Positions 33,331-44,880 are shown, numbered from the stretch's first letter. The stretch is DNA of 64,000 nt from Molossus alvarezi (GCA_037176705.1 CM073886.1:126820001-126884000); one strand, 5' to 3'. Numbers and translations are program-made. Notes: a model not told the origin generated them from the letters alone.

Positions 33331-35274
33331 AATACAGATACCAGGTTTTCTCCTCCACACACCCTATCTCCATTCACAGGAACCTCTCTTATTTATGTGG
33401 ACAAAGACCAGATTTCCTTAAGGTAATTCACGACTTCTAATTTTTGAAAAAATCGTTCTGGTCTCTTTGTTATGCAACATCTGTTGGTTTCGCAATACTG
33501 GATTTTCCCTGTTTTCTTTGGGTCGACAATAATATTTTTGAATCTCTTTTGTTTTTTGCTGATTTAAAAAAAAACTGTTCTGGGCTCTTTGTTATGCAAG
33601 ATCTGTTGGTTTCGCAATACTGGATTTTCCCTGCTTTCAAAACTTAGGGTTGACAGTAATATTTTTGAATTGCAGAGTCCCTAAACAATGCCCTAGATCA
33701 GATGGACTTAATGGATATCACCAAAACTGTATAATTCACATTCTTCTCAAGTGCACATGGGATATTCTCAAAGACAGACCACTTGGTAGGACACAAACTA
33801 AGTCTCTACAAGTTCAAGTAGATTGAAATCATATCAAGCATCTTCTCAGATCACAATGGCATGAGACTAGAAAATAATTACAATAAAAACACACAAGGAG
33901 CCTAAATAACATGTTATTAAATAATGAATGGGTTACCAAGGAAACCAAGAAATAAAAAAATTCCTGGAAATCAATGAAAATGAATGCACACCAACACAAA
34001 ATCTATGGCATGTAGCTAAAGCAGTCCTGAGAGGGAAGTTCATAGCATTACAGGCTTACCCCAAGAAACAAGAAAAATTTTAGTAAAGGTCAGAGCAGAA
34101 ATAAACAACATAGAGACTAAAAAAAAAACAATTAAAAAAAAATCAATGAAACAAAGAGTTGGTTCTTTGAAAAGATGAATAAGATGGATGAACCTTTAGC
34201 CAGACTCACCAAGAAACAAAGGACTCAAATAAACAAAATCAGAAATGAAAGAGGGATGTCACAACTGACTCTATAGAAAGACAAAGGATTGTTAGAAAGT
34301 ACTATGAACAATTATACGCCAACAAATTGGACAACCTAGGCAAAATGGACAAATTCCTAGAATCACACAGTCTCCTAAAACTGAACGAGGAAGAGATAAA
34401 AATCTTGAACAGACCAATAACAACTAAGGAGATTGAAGATGTAATCAAGAAACTCCCAGCAAACAAAAGCCCAGGCCAGGAGAGTTTCATGGGAGAGTTT
34501 CACCGAACATTCAAAGAAGAACTAACATCGATCCTCCTCAAACTATTCCAAAAAATTCAAGAAGAAGGAAGTCTTCCAAATTCATTTTATGAGGCCAGCA
34601 TAATTCTAACTCCAAAACCAGATAAAGACACTACAAAGTAAGAAAACTACAGGCCAATATCCCTGATGAACACAGATGCCAAAATCCTTAACAAAATATT
34701 AGCGAATTGGATCCAGCAATACATTAAAAAAATTATTCACCATGACCAAGTGGGAATCATCCCAGGAATGCAAGGCTGGTACAATATTTGCAAATCAATA
34801 AATGTGATACACCACATAAACAAAATGAAAGATAAACACCATATGATCATATCAATAGATGCTGAAAAAGCCTTTGACAAAATCCAGCATCCATTTCTGA
34901 TAAAAATACTCAGCAATGTGGGAATAGAGGGACCATATCTCAACATAATAAAGGCCATAAATTTAAACCTACAGCCAATATCATACTCAATGGGAAAAAC
35001 TAAAAACATGCCCACTTTTGCCACTCTTACTTAACATAGTACTGGAAGTCTTAGCCACAGCAATTAGACTGAAGAAAAAACAAAAGGGATCCAAATTGGA
35101 AAGGAAGAAGTGAAACTGTCATTATTTGCAGATGACATGATATTGTACATGAGAAATGATATTGTACATGTTTAGAGAAAACTCTAAAGACTTCATCAAA
35201 AATCTACTAGATTTAATAAATGAATTTGGCAAAGTCGCAGGACAAAATTAACATCAAGAAATTGACAGGATTCT

Positions 35275-35433
35275 GCCCTGGCCAGTTTGGCTCAGGGTTT
35301 CGAGCATGGGCCTGCAGTCCATAGAGACCCAGGTTCGGTTCCCGCTAAGAGCATCTACTTTGGTTGCAGTTTGCCCCTGGCCCTGGTTGGATCATGCCGG
35401 TGGCAGCCGCTTGATGTATCCCTCTCACGTCAA

Positions 35434-35473
<40 letters not shown>

Positions 35474-35567
35474 TCTTTCTCCCTCCCGCTCTGTCTGAAT
35501 AAAAAATGGAAAAATGTCCTCGGGTGAGGATAAAAATAATAAATAAATAAAATAAAAGTAAAAATAA
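35275..35567 (+). mobile_element. Ves SINE inside L1
   Basis: Close to consensus, with a long (TC)n tract. It is flanked by agaaattgacaggattct and agaaattgacagaattct, an 18-bp target-site duplication with one difference. Confidence 0.95.
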
Positions 35568-36562
35568 AGAAATTGACAGAATTCTTATAGACCAATAATG
35601 AATTCACAGAAAGAGAAACTTAAAAAACAATCCCATTTACCACTGCACAAAAAAATTAAAATACCTAGGAATAAAGTTAACCAAAGAAGTAAAGGACCTC
35701 TTCACAGAAAACTACAGGATATTGAAAAAAGAAATAAAAGAAGATATTAAAAAGTGGAAGCATATACCTTGTTCATGGATTGGAATAATTGTCATTAAAA
35801 TGCCCATACTTTCCAAAGAAATCTATAGATTGAATGCAATCCCCATTAAAATATCAACAACATATTTTACAAAAATAGAACAAATACTCCAAAAGTGTAT
35901 ATGGAACCAAAAGAGACCCCGAATAGCCACAACAATCTTGAAAAAGAAGAACAAAATAAAAGGGATAACAATACTGGATATCAGGCTATACTACAAAGGC
36001 ACTGTAATCAAAACAGCCTGGTACTGGCACAGAACAGGCATATAGGTCAATGGAACAGAACAGAGAACCTGGAAATTGACCCAAGACATTATGCTCAGTT
36101 AATATTTGACAAAGGTGGCAAGAGCACACAATGGACTTAATAAATGGCGTTGGGAAAACTAGACAGCTACATGCAACAAAATGAAACTAGACCACCAACT
36201 TACACCACACACAAGAATAAACTCAAAATGGATGAAGGCAACAAAATTTCAGACATCTTACACAGCAAAATTTCAGTAATACAACACCAAAGGCAAAAGA
36301 AACAAAGGGAAAAATTAATAATTGGGACTACATCAAACTAAAAAACTTCTGCACAGCAAAAGAAACAATTTTATAAAAATGGAAAAGGAACCCACGGTAT
36401 GGGAAAGCATAATTGCCTACAATGCATGAGATAAGGGGTTAATTTCCCAAATATATAGAATGCTCATACACCTGAACAAGAGGAGGACAAAGAATCCAAT
36501 TAAAAAATGGGCAGAGGACCTAAAAAGACACCTCTTCAAACAAACATACAAATGGCCAAGAG

Positions 36563-36761
36563 GGAGGGAAGGAAAGAGATAAACCACAGAACTGACATGC
36601 GTGTATGCCTAACCAATGGATGTTGACAATAATGCTGGAGGGGTAGGGAGGCAGGATTGGGAGGGGGGTGTCAATGGGGAAAAAGGAGAAATATCTGTAA
36701 CAAAAATACATAAATAAACATTTTAAAAACTAATTGATGCATTAGAAGACTAAAAAAAAAG
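36563..36761 (+). mobile_element. L1 3'-UTR-only insertion nested in L1
   Basis: A 199-bp piece of L1 3' UTR ending in an A-rich tail. It is flanked by the perfect 14-bp duplication caaatggccaagag (36,549-36,562 and 36,762-36,775). It inserted into the older L1. Confidence 0.85.
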
Positions 36762-37139
36762 CAAATGGCCAAGAGACATGAAAAAATGCTCAACTTCACT
36801 AATCATCTGAGAGATGCAAATTAAAAGGACTAAGAGGTATCACCTCACACCTGTCAGAATGGCCGCATCAACAAATCATCAAACAAGTGCTGGTGAGGGT
36901 GTGAAGAAAAGGGGACTGTAGTACACTGTTGGTGGAATGCAGACTGGTGGAAAACAATATGGTGTTTCCTCAAAAAATTAGAAATGGAACCGTCATTTGA
37001 CCTAGTGATCCCACTTCCAGGAATATATCCTAAGAAGCTGGAATCAGAAGGAATATATGCACCCCTGTGTTCATAGCAGCACTATTTACAATTGCTGAGA
37101 TCTGGAAACAGCCCAAGGGTCCATCAATAGATGAGTGGA

Positions 37140-38760
37140 AAACAGGGCCTCACCACGGAGCCCCTGGGGTCGGGCATGCCCCCGCCGGCCGGCTGGGTGG
37201 GCCGGACTCCCACAAACGGCCTCCTATTGGGACTGCCCCCCGCGTCTGCAGCCCCAAGCTCTGGTTTCCACAGATTAAACCTCAGAGTGCTGAAAAAATT
37301 ACAGGCAGAGGAGGGCACAGAATGTGCCGAGTGGCTAGAGGGAGCCATGTCCCCGCGTGCACTTCGCCCGCCGCGCGCCTCGCCCGGCCCGGCCCGCCCC
37401 TCCCGAGAGTGCCCCCGGGCGGCGACAGAGGCTTCAGGGAGAGGGCACCCCTTCCTCGGGGCTCTCAGGTGCCGTCCATCTTTTCGACTGGCCTCCGCGG
37501 CCCCCCCAGCTCCCGCGCCCCTACCCACGCCTCCCCCAGTCTGGGCGGATTCCACACCCCCAACCCAGAAGACAGTGTGTGCGCCCGCGGCCCCTCGGAA
37601 CAGCGCCCGGGGGAAAGGGGTGCCCGGCGGGGGCGCGGGGGCCAGCCGGACGCCGGCTCGGAGCGCTGGGATACGCCACCCGCGGTGCACGAGGCCGGCC
37701 CCGGGACCGAGAGGCGGGGCAAGGGGCGCCCAGCAGGCGGCTCCGAGGGCGCGGCCCGGCCCCTGGCACTGGCCCCAGCCCGCGAGCTCCGGGAGCCCGG
37801 GCCGCCCTGTGTGAGCTCTCGGGTGCGCCTTGGGGTGCGAGGATTTCCTGGAAACTTTCTCGCAGCCTGTGCAGTGGCACTTGTGCTTTCTCTGCGGGGT
37901 CTCGAGGTCGACGCGACTTCGGCCCCGCCGGCCCCTTTGTCCGAGGCCGGGCTCGCTGCTGCCCGCGGGCCCCGGCTCCCGCTCAGGCTCCAACCCCGCT
38001 GGGGCGGGGCTGGCTCCACGCCGGGCTGAGGGGCGCGGCAGCCGCGTCTCTCTGCCGGGAGAGGGGGGCTCTGGGACTGGGGGCGACGTGGGCAGGAGGC
38101 GGCAGGAGGTCCTCGCCTTCCGAGCTGCGGCGCCCTCTGCGCTCCGCCGGGGCGGGCGTCGGTGCTTGCTGGTTGTGGTCCGCCAGGATCCGCGCCACCG
38201 CCAAGAGCGAGGCGCTGTCCTTGACGTCGCGGCGCTTTTAAACTCGGGGCCGCACCCTGGAGTTCAGACTCCCGCCCAGCTCGCCCCCTGCATGACCGCG
38301 CGGCTGGCTATGGACGAGGCACTCGGCGGCGAAGGGGTCCCATAGGCGGCGACTGCCAGGCTGCGGGCTCCCTCTGGCGGCCCCGCGAGTCGTCAGCGAG
38401 GCACCTGCACCCACAGCCTCGGGAGAGCGGGCGGGGGCGCGGCCTGCCCCCTCTGCTGGCTGGACTAGGCGCACAGCCGCTTTTGCCGTCACCCGAGACG
38501 CCGGCCGGGCTGGGAACCGAAGAGTGAGCGCTCGGCGGGCGGGGTGGCGCGAACGAGTGGGGTCCTGGTGCGGCGTCGGGGGCGGCCTGTCCTATGCATG
38601 CCCAGCGGCGACGTTAGGAAGGACCGCGCCCAGTCTCAGCCGCAGCCGCAGCCTCGCCCTGCATTGGGCTGCTGGGCCCCGGGGAGGGAGGGGGGGCGGC
38701 GGGGCCAGGCCTACATCTAGACCCCATGTCAGCCCCCAGCCACATCCCGGTGGCGCCTAA
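37140..38760 (-). other. CpG island carrying a KLF13 exon 1 copy
   Basis: Composition jumps from A+T-rich L1 to a dense CpG island and falls back at about 38,760. The interior holds the KLF13 exon 1 copy (38,359 to about 37,820). The part to its left looks like the GC-rich start of an intron, and the part to its right like the 5' UTR and promoter. The presence of both implies a copy made at DNA level. Confidence 0.6.
37820..38359 (-). pseudogene. KLF13: KLF13 exon 1 pseudogene fragment
   Basis: KLF13 is an Sp/KLF zinc-finger transcription factor of the nucleus. On the minus strand, fragments in three frames follow the protein in order: FAAECLV (start region), VARILADHNQQAP and PAPAERR, then PEREPGPAGSSEPGLGQR and RGRSRVDLETPQRKHKCH. 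After these comes the first C2H2 finger with its Cys and His residues kept but several linker residues changed (CEKVSRKSSHPKAH). The initiator codon position reads CTG (38,357-38,359). Frame changes separate the blocks. Homology ends after HTG of finger 1, where KLF9/13-type genes are, as I remember, spliced. Fingers 2 and 3 are absent, so it cannot encode a working factor. Confidence 0.8.
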
Positions 38761-38764
38761 AAAA

Positions 38765-38935
38765 TGTTTCTATTAATTTTTTTAAGGAGAGAAACATTTA
38801 AACATGGATGTTTCTGAGAGGGAAACAGATTGGCTGCCTCCTGCATGCCCCCCCCCCATGTGCCTTATGGGGAATCAACTGGGACCTCTCAGTCCACAGT
38901 ACAAAGCTGAATCCACTGAGCCATACTAGCGGGCA
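38765..38935 (-). mobile_element. Ves SINE, minus strand
   Basis: It contains 'agattggctgcctcctgcat' and 'cactgagccatactagcggg'. The middle is shortened around a C run. Confidence 0.8.
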
Positions 38936-39134
38936 TTTTGCTCTTTAACTAAATAAAAATATGTAGATTCTCTCCTCCCCATCCCACAAAATAATGCTTT
39001 TTGGAATTGTTTCTAGGATTTTAAACTGGAAAAGGATGATACCATCCAAAATTTGGTTTTGATCAATATCATAACAAACTTTTTCCTTGGACGTGCCCTG
39101 AGTTTTGTTGTTTGGGGGCAAGGAGACAGAAACC

Positions 39135-39167
<33 letters not shown>

Positions 39168-40669
39168 TGCCCACCAGTATCAGTGCCTGCCTGAGTTAGG
39201 AAACTTACATTCCTGGTTCTGAAGGAGGAGAGGGGTGTATAAAGCAAACCCTTTCTCTGGTCTTCGGTAGACTAGGATGACTTATTAAGAACTTCAACAA
39301 AGGTGACTCAATAAAATGAGAGAGCTCAACATGTACGAAGTGGAGCTCAGAGCTGGGCTTTACTCTGGAACCCAAGCCCCTCGGGGGAAGCAGTGAGGGC
39401 AGGGGGCTCAGGGTACCAGCACCTGTTGGTTACTCACCCGCCTCGGGCTCACCAGGTCTCCTTCTTTCCATTCCGCCCCCTTTGAGAGCAAATTCGGAGC
39501 GCCTTACTTCATAGAAGAAAATCTGAAAACCAGTATGAAGCTCAGAAGCTGGGGTGTACTACACAGCTTATTAGCAGGACCAAAAAAAAAAAAAAAAAAG
39601 TTATTTGACCTTTACAGTGGTTGGTTGTCACAACTGGAGTTTCCAGAAACCAAGAGATTGGCTAAAAGTGACATCATTTTAGGAAGATGACTTAAGTTTC
39701 GTTTACGATTTTCAAAGCATTTACAAGAAATAAGTTTCAGTGATGTTGCGAAATATCAGCCAGGGGATTTCCAAGCCTAGTCTACATGTTACTGTATTTT
39801 ATGTTACCCCTGGGGCCCCGATCTTCCGGTGTTAGCACTGCTCCATTCCCAGTCTCCAAAGTTTCTGGCTGGCAGCACCCTTTGGAGCTCCAAACAGGAT
39901 GTATGTTTGCTCTTCGCTGGGTCCCGACACCCTCAGATGTTCCGCGTCCGCGGCCTTGTTTCTGTCGCCCCAGCCCACCCGGGACTAGGTGCGCCCAGCC
40001 GGCGTTTTGTGGCGCCCTGCCGGGCGGATTCTCTGTTGCCCCTCGCCCGCCCCAGCCCGCAGGGATGCCGGCGGGGACCCGCCTTGCAGGCGCTGGTAGC
40101 GGGCTCCGCTTGGGCCAGGCTCCTGATTTCACTAGCGCGTTCTGGGGATTCATTGGTTAACAACGTGACAGCTCTAAGCTCTAAAATAAAAAGACAGTAA
40201 AGGCTGAAAATAAAAGAGTGGGCAAAGATACACCTAACTTTAGTTAGTTCTAAGAGGAATATCTTTTACTCAATTTCCTATCTTTGAAATAGGGATAGGT
40301 GGTTTCTTACCTTGCAGCATAGTTTGAATACCAGTTTGTCCATGTCTTAGCATACCTGAAATCATGGCACATTAACAACTATTAGCTTCATAGAGTTGGG
40401 GAATTAGGATTCCAGGCAACTGTTGAGCCAGTGAGGCTGTAGTGGTACATTCGGTTTAACTTCTCTCAATATTACTCAGCATCACTGTGGAAGAAACAAC
40501 TAGGTTACCTGAGAGGGAAAAAGATGTGTCTGGTTGTCATAACCATGAAGAAGTTAATTTGAAGAAAAATGATCAAATTAGTGGAATAAATATAAAGCTA
40601 CAGAATTCTGGACTGCAACAATAGCATCACCTGGTTGGCTGTTAGAAACACAAATGTCTAGAGTAGCAC
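38936..40669. other. Unassigned sequence, with (TG)n and GC-rich stretch
   Basis: (TG)n lies at about 39,137-39,166 and an A run at about 39,582. The block at 39,711-39,800 matches 43,279-43,400. A GC-rich stretch at 39,800-40,160 is open on both strands for about 120 codons without any recognised domain. No gene is called. Confidence 0.5.
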
Positions 40670-42290
40670 CTTGGGGCCGGTGAGCTGGCAAATCACAGCA
40701 TTGAGCCATTTGTGGGCATTCTGGGCTACCAGCTTCCCTGCCTTCCACCCTGGCTCACCCATGCCCTGGCTCCCCATCTTTGCTGCCCTGGGCCTCTATG
40801 CCCTGTGGGCTCATGAGGCTCAAAGTGCTCAGTGCCTCCTTCATGTTGAGCAAGCCTCTTCAGGGGCTCATGGCAACCCCCCATGACCCCACACCACTGC
40901 CAGGAGGCAAGAATCTGGAAGCTTTGGAGGCTGAGTACCTACTTGGCCCCCTGCTGGGTGAGGGTGCTTTGGCACAGTCTTCGAAGGACATCACATCACA
41001 TCATAGATGACTCCAGGTGGCCACCATGGTGGTCCCCCTGAATCAGAATTATATGCTGGGCTGGTCCACCCTGTCAGACTCCATCAAGTGCCCACTGGAA
41101 GTAGCACTGCTAAGGAAGGAGGGAACAGGTGGTGGATACCCTGGGGTGATCTGCCTGCTTGACTAGTTTTAAGACACCAGAGGGCTTCATATTGGTCCCC
41201 CAGCAGCCTTTGCCTGCCCAGGATCTCTTTGACTACATCACAGAACAGGGCCCTTTGTGGGAAGGTCTAAGCCTCTACCTCTTTGTCCAGGTAGTGGCAA
41301 TCATTTGGCCCTGCCATGCCCTTGAAGTTGTCCATCGTGACATCGAGGAGGAGAACATCCTGATAGACCTCCGCGGAGTCTCTGTCAAACTCATTGACTT
41401 TGGTTCTGGATCCCTGCTTCATGATGAACCCTACAGTGACTTTGATGGGACAAGGGCATGCAACCCCCCTGAGTGGATCTCTCACTGGTATCATGTACTC
41501 CCGGCCACTGTCTGGTCACTGAGTATCCTTCTCTATGACACAGTATGTGGGACCATTCCCTTTGAGAGGGACCAGGAGATTTTAAAGGCTGAGCTCCACT
41601 TCCCTGACCACGTATCCCAGACTGTTATGCCCTGATCTGCCAGTGCCTAGACCCTGAACCGTCTGCTGGACCCTCCCTGGAGGAGATCCTGCTGAGAATG
41701 CAACCCCCAAAGTCCCTAAAGGGATCCTACGCCTTTGGTTCAGTCCCTGCTGCCCCAGTCGGGACAGTCACCCATGGCTATGCTACAGAGATAGAAGGCA
41801 TTTGTTGATGTGGTTTTACAGGTCACTCAAAGTCAGTGTTACTAGGGTCAGAGACTGGGAATCAGGGGTCAGAAAAGATGAACCAAGTGTGCCCAGTCCC
41901 CATCCCTATCCTGTAAAGGAGCCTTCCTCCCTGAATTTAGTTTCTTATTCTGGAGGGAGGACTTCCTTGCTTCTCATTTTTCCTAGGATGTTTATTTGAT
42001 TGAAGTTAATTCCTTCCTGAGCCCCAGGACTCTTATTCTGATGTTACAACCCTTACACTGGCACCTCCTGCTGCACCACCACACAGACTTCATTGAAATG
42101 CTCTAATTTGGGCAAGGGTGCTTTCCTTTGAACACCCCAGCAGGGTTTTATTATATAGTAAAGGGACTGGTTCCTGTAGCCCGGGGTTCCATGTTCAGTC
42201 CCGCTGCTGGCCTACCTCAGTCCAGTGTTGCTTATTCTGGGGGAGGTAATGCTTTGATGTTATCCTAGGGCTTTTTTAATAAAAGTGTTT
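40670..42290 (+). pseudogene. PIM2: PIM2 processed pseudogene
   Basis: PIM2 is a cytosolic Ser/Thr kinase promoting survival. This copy has no introns. Its start region (MLSKPLQG, about 40,842) is followed by EAEYLLGPLLG, where the glycine loop breaks down. The kinase body reopens at about 41,165 with [31 protein letters not shown] (HRD 41,333-41,341, but the Lys normally following is Glu), IDFGSG (DFG 41,396-41,404) and [19 protein letters not shown]. Stops and frameshifts occur at about 41,010, 41,165 and 41,635. A 3' UTR-like stretch ends at AATAAA about 42,278. The loss of introns and frame shows a retrocopy that is dead as a kinase. Confidence 0.9.
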
Positions 42291-42338
42291 TCTTTCTTTC
42301 TATTATTTGTTGTTGTTGTTTTGGTGAAGGGACCCTAC

Positions 42339-42830
42339 TGTGATGAAACAGCCCAAGTGCCCATCAGCAGATGAGTGGATAAAAAAGCTGTGGTACGTTT
42401 ATTCAATGGAACACTATGCAGCTGTAAGGTAGAAAGAGTTCTTACGCTTTGAGGTGCTAAGGAGGGATCTGGAGAGTATTATGCTGAGTGAAATAAGCCA
42501 GTCAGAGAAAGATGAATAACACAAGATCTCACTTATTTGTGGAATACAATGAATGAAATAAGCTGATGAATAAAATAGATCCAGAGACATGGAAGTAGCA
42601 ACAGGCTGACAAACCTCAGAGAGGGAGGGAGTGTGAGAGCAGGAAGACATAAACCAAAGAACTTAGAAACATATGGGCACAACTGATGGACACACAGAAC
42701 AGTGCAGTGAAAGTGGAGGGGGGAGGGGCCGGAGCAAGGAGGACAGTGTCAAAGGGGAAAGGGAGAAACATCTGTAACAAAAATAAATTGATTGATTGAT
42801 TTGTTCAAAAAAGAAAGCACAACGAAGGTC
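42339..42830 (+). mobile_element. L1 3' end
   Basis: It begins in the last part of ORF2 ('aaacagcccaagtgcccatc') and includes the L1 3' UTR to 'gagaaacatctgtaacaaaa' and an ATTG-rich tail. Its first 34 bp repeat the last 34 bp of the L1 at 37,106-37,139. Confidence 0.85.
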
Positions 42831-43278
42831 TCGAGCGTCTCAGAAAGACTTGAAAACAACCTCTGGAGCCAGGGTGCTGAATCTACTTTAATAAACTGCT
42901 AGTGCTGTCTTTGGCAAGTGAAGGGAGGTTCGGGTAAGTGTTGTTTAAATTCCAGTGCTCCAACTTCTTTCCCTAAGATCAGAGATGACCAAAGATTTGG
43001 AATTGCTACTATTTTGTATCTGAGATTTTTTCTTAGAGCCAATAGCATGACCCATAGTTATAGCTTTTGCCTTTCTTGTGGCATTGAGCTATTTGGGGCA
43101 CACACACTTTTATAATCATACTGGAAATGAGACTTTTTCTCATGCTCACTATAGAAAATAGGGTAATTTAATTTACTAGCCCCCCCCCCCGCATAACTGC
43201 AGTCTAGACAAAGTCAATTGTTTAAAAGCTAAAGTTATTCACCCAATTGTTTCTTAACTGTAATAAAATTTTGTTTTT
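42831..43278. other. Unassigned sequence
   Basis: A C run lies near 43,182. No gene or SINE recognised. Confidence 0.4.
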
Positions 43279-43431
43279 CAAAGCATTTACAAGAAATAAG
43301 TTAAGTTGTGGTTATTTGTCACTATCAGCCAGGGGGATGTCCAAGCCTGCTTCACCCCGCTGAAGGGTGCAGCCCTAAGATCTCCAGTGTCTACTGCTAC
43401 CTAAGCCAGGACTTGTGGGACTAAGAAGTCA

Positions 43432-43648
43432 CTTTCGGGATGTGGCTCACCGGTTGAGCATGGACCCATGCACCAAGAGGTCGCAGATTCCATTCCAGGT
43501 CAGGACCCATGCCCAAGTTGTGGGCCCCATCCCGGGGAGGGTGGGGGTGGGGGAATATGAAGAAGGCAGCCGATCTATAATCACTCTCACCAGTGTTTCT
43601 ATCTCTCCCTCTCCCTTCCTCTTTCTCTCAAAAAAAAAAAAAAAAGAG
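43432..43648 (+). mobile_element. Ves SINE
   Basis: It contains 'gatgtggctcaccggttgag' and has an A-run tail. It is flanked by agaagtcact on both sides. Confidence 0.85.
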
Positions 43649-44372
43649 AGAGAAGTCACTCTCACCCCGAAACAGGTGTTTGTTGCGCCAGACTCGCTTC
43701 CCGGAACGTTCGGGTTTGCGCCAGTGAAATCAGGGGCTGACCACCCCGCAGCAGCTGTCCTTACCCCTCCGACTCTCCGCTAGCCCTTCGCCCAGCGCCT
43801 GCTCCTAACCCGTGGAGGTGGCCCGCTGCAGGGTCCCTGGGGTGGTAGGGAAGGTGGCAGAGACCTTCATGCCTGGAGAGGATGCGCTCTGCGGCTCCAG
43901 GACCCCACAGGGGTGGGGTGTTCTCTGGCGATCCCTACTGGGACTGGGTGCCTTTTCCAACCTGCCCCAGGCCTCCATGCCAAGGGGACTTGAGCTCCCT
44001 CATGCAAGGCCATCGGGGAGCCTACAGGGAGCTCTCCCTGGACAACGAAGCCTAGCCAGGTGTCAATCACGGGGCAGGCACAGCAAGCAGGACCGCCTTA
44101 GAATTCCCCCAGGAGTGAATGCGAATATACGTGGGCCCAGTGTTTCTGAGAAGCTCTTGCGGGACCATCCGTTTCTAGTGATAGAGAACTGGGGAAAGCA
44201 GACAGGGTCCCCTTAGGGACCGAGCTTCTCTCATCCCACATCCTGTAGTCATAGAACAACGTCCTCCCATTTCATTAGTCCAAGGATGCATTTCTTTTGG
44301 GATTAAAATGCAATGAAACCTCGATACAATGGAGTGATTGGGCCGAGGGGTTGTCTGTTAAACCAAATGTAC

Positions 44373-44645
44373 GCCCCTGCCGGTTTGGCTCTCAGGTAGA
44401 GCATCTGCCCGCGGAGCAATGAGTCCCGGGTTTGATGCAGGCCAAGGGCACTACCGCGGTGGCTGTTTGTCCCCTGCCCTGGTCTGGGTCCTGCCTGAAG
44501 CAACCAGCGGATGTATCCCTTCACCTGGGCAACCAGTCGATGTGTCCCTCTCACGATGCTGTTTCTCTCTCTCTCTCTTCCACTCTGTCCGAAGATGAAC
44601 AGAAAAACATCCTCGAGTGAGGATTAAAACCAAAACAAACAAACA
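44373..44645 (+). mobile_element. Ves SINE in R copy C
   Basis: The head is 'cccctgccggtttggctctc' and the tail 'tcgagtgaggatt'. It is flanked by aaaccaaatgtac and aaaccaaatatac. Its 'atgtatccct..atgtgtccct' block is partly duplicated. Confidence 0.9.
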
Positions 44646-44880
44646 AAAAACCAAATATACATTATACAAGAAAACAGGTTTTCTGAACGCATGTGTTAAA
44701 AAAAAATCGACAAATTAGTTTACCAGTTTTAATTTATGTAGATAGACACTTTTGTGTAGTTAGAATTAAGAATGTATACAAAGCTTAATTTCACAGAAAA
44801 GTTTTCTGTGTGTATTATGGTCATTTTTAATTTATACTGAATGGGTCTAGGAAGTACCTTCCTTCACCAGTCCCCACCAG

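Larger units (their letters stand above)
30900..33672 (+). repeat. Macrosatellite-like monomer, copy 2
   Basis: It begins where the array ends ('gcatatttttgaatcgcttt'). It has a GC box, TATA, 385-codon ORF, AATAAA, A+T-rich subrepeats (32,413-33,330), then the tail. The tail's last about 110 bp ('ctggtctctttgttatgca' to 'ttttttgctga') occurs twice (about 33,453-33,560 and 33,567-33,672). L1 sequence starts immediately after. The tail is continuous here but split by the 70-bp array in copy 1. Confidence 0.75.
33673..37139 (+). mobile_element. L1 fragment, ORF2 body, broken
   Basis: It starts inside the ORF2 endonuclease-linker region right at the end of the satellite. The reverse transcriptase is readable around 34,327-35,160 ([15 protein letters not shown], then FADDM at about 35,130). 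The C-terminal part follows to 37,139 (IAEIWKQPKGPS). Stops and frameshifts split it into at least five frames. It is interrupted by a SINE (35,275-35,567) and by a 199-bp L1 tail (36,563-36,761). It stops abruptly at 37,139 without a 3' UTR. It is not functional. Confidence 0.9.
43279..44880 (+). repeat. Low-copy repeat R, copy C
   Basis: The first 70-120 bp match 39,711-39,800. From about 43,730 the sequence is very close to copy B (10,425 onward) and includes 'gaggatgcgctctgcggc' and 'agctctccctggacaacga'. It stops near 44,880, earlier than A, B or D. Confidence 0.7.

Noticed and set aside
37067..38029. 320-codon plus-strand ORF
   Set aside because: It runs from L1 ORF2 across the junction into the antisense of the KLF13 copy. 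It is a chimera of unrelated DNA kept open by high GC.
37357..38345. Other long plus-strand frames in the CpG island
   Set aside because: They are antisense to the KLF13 exon copy and lack domains. GC-rich DNA has few stops.
39782..40200. About 120-codon frames on both strands
   Set aside because: Open on both strands from local GC content only. No recognised motif or gene signals.
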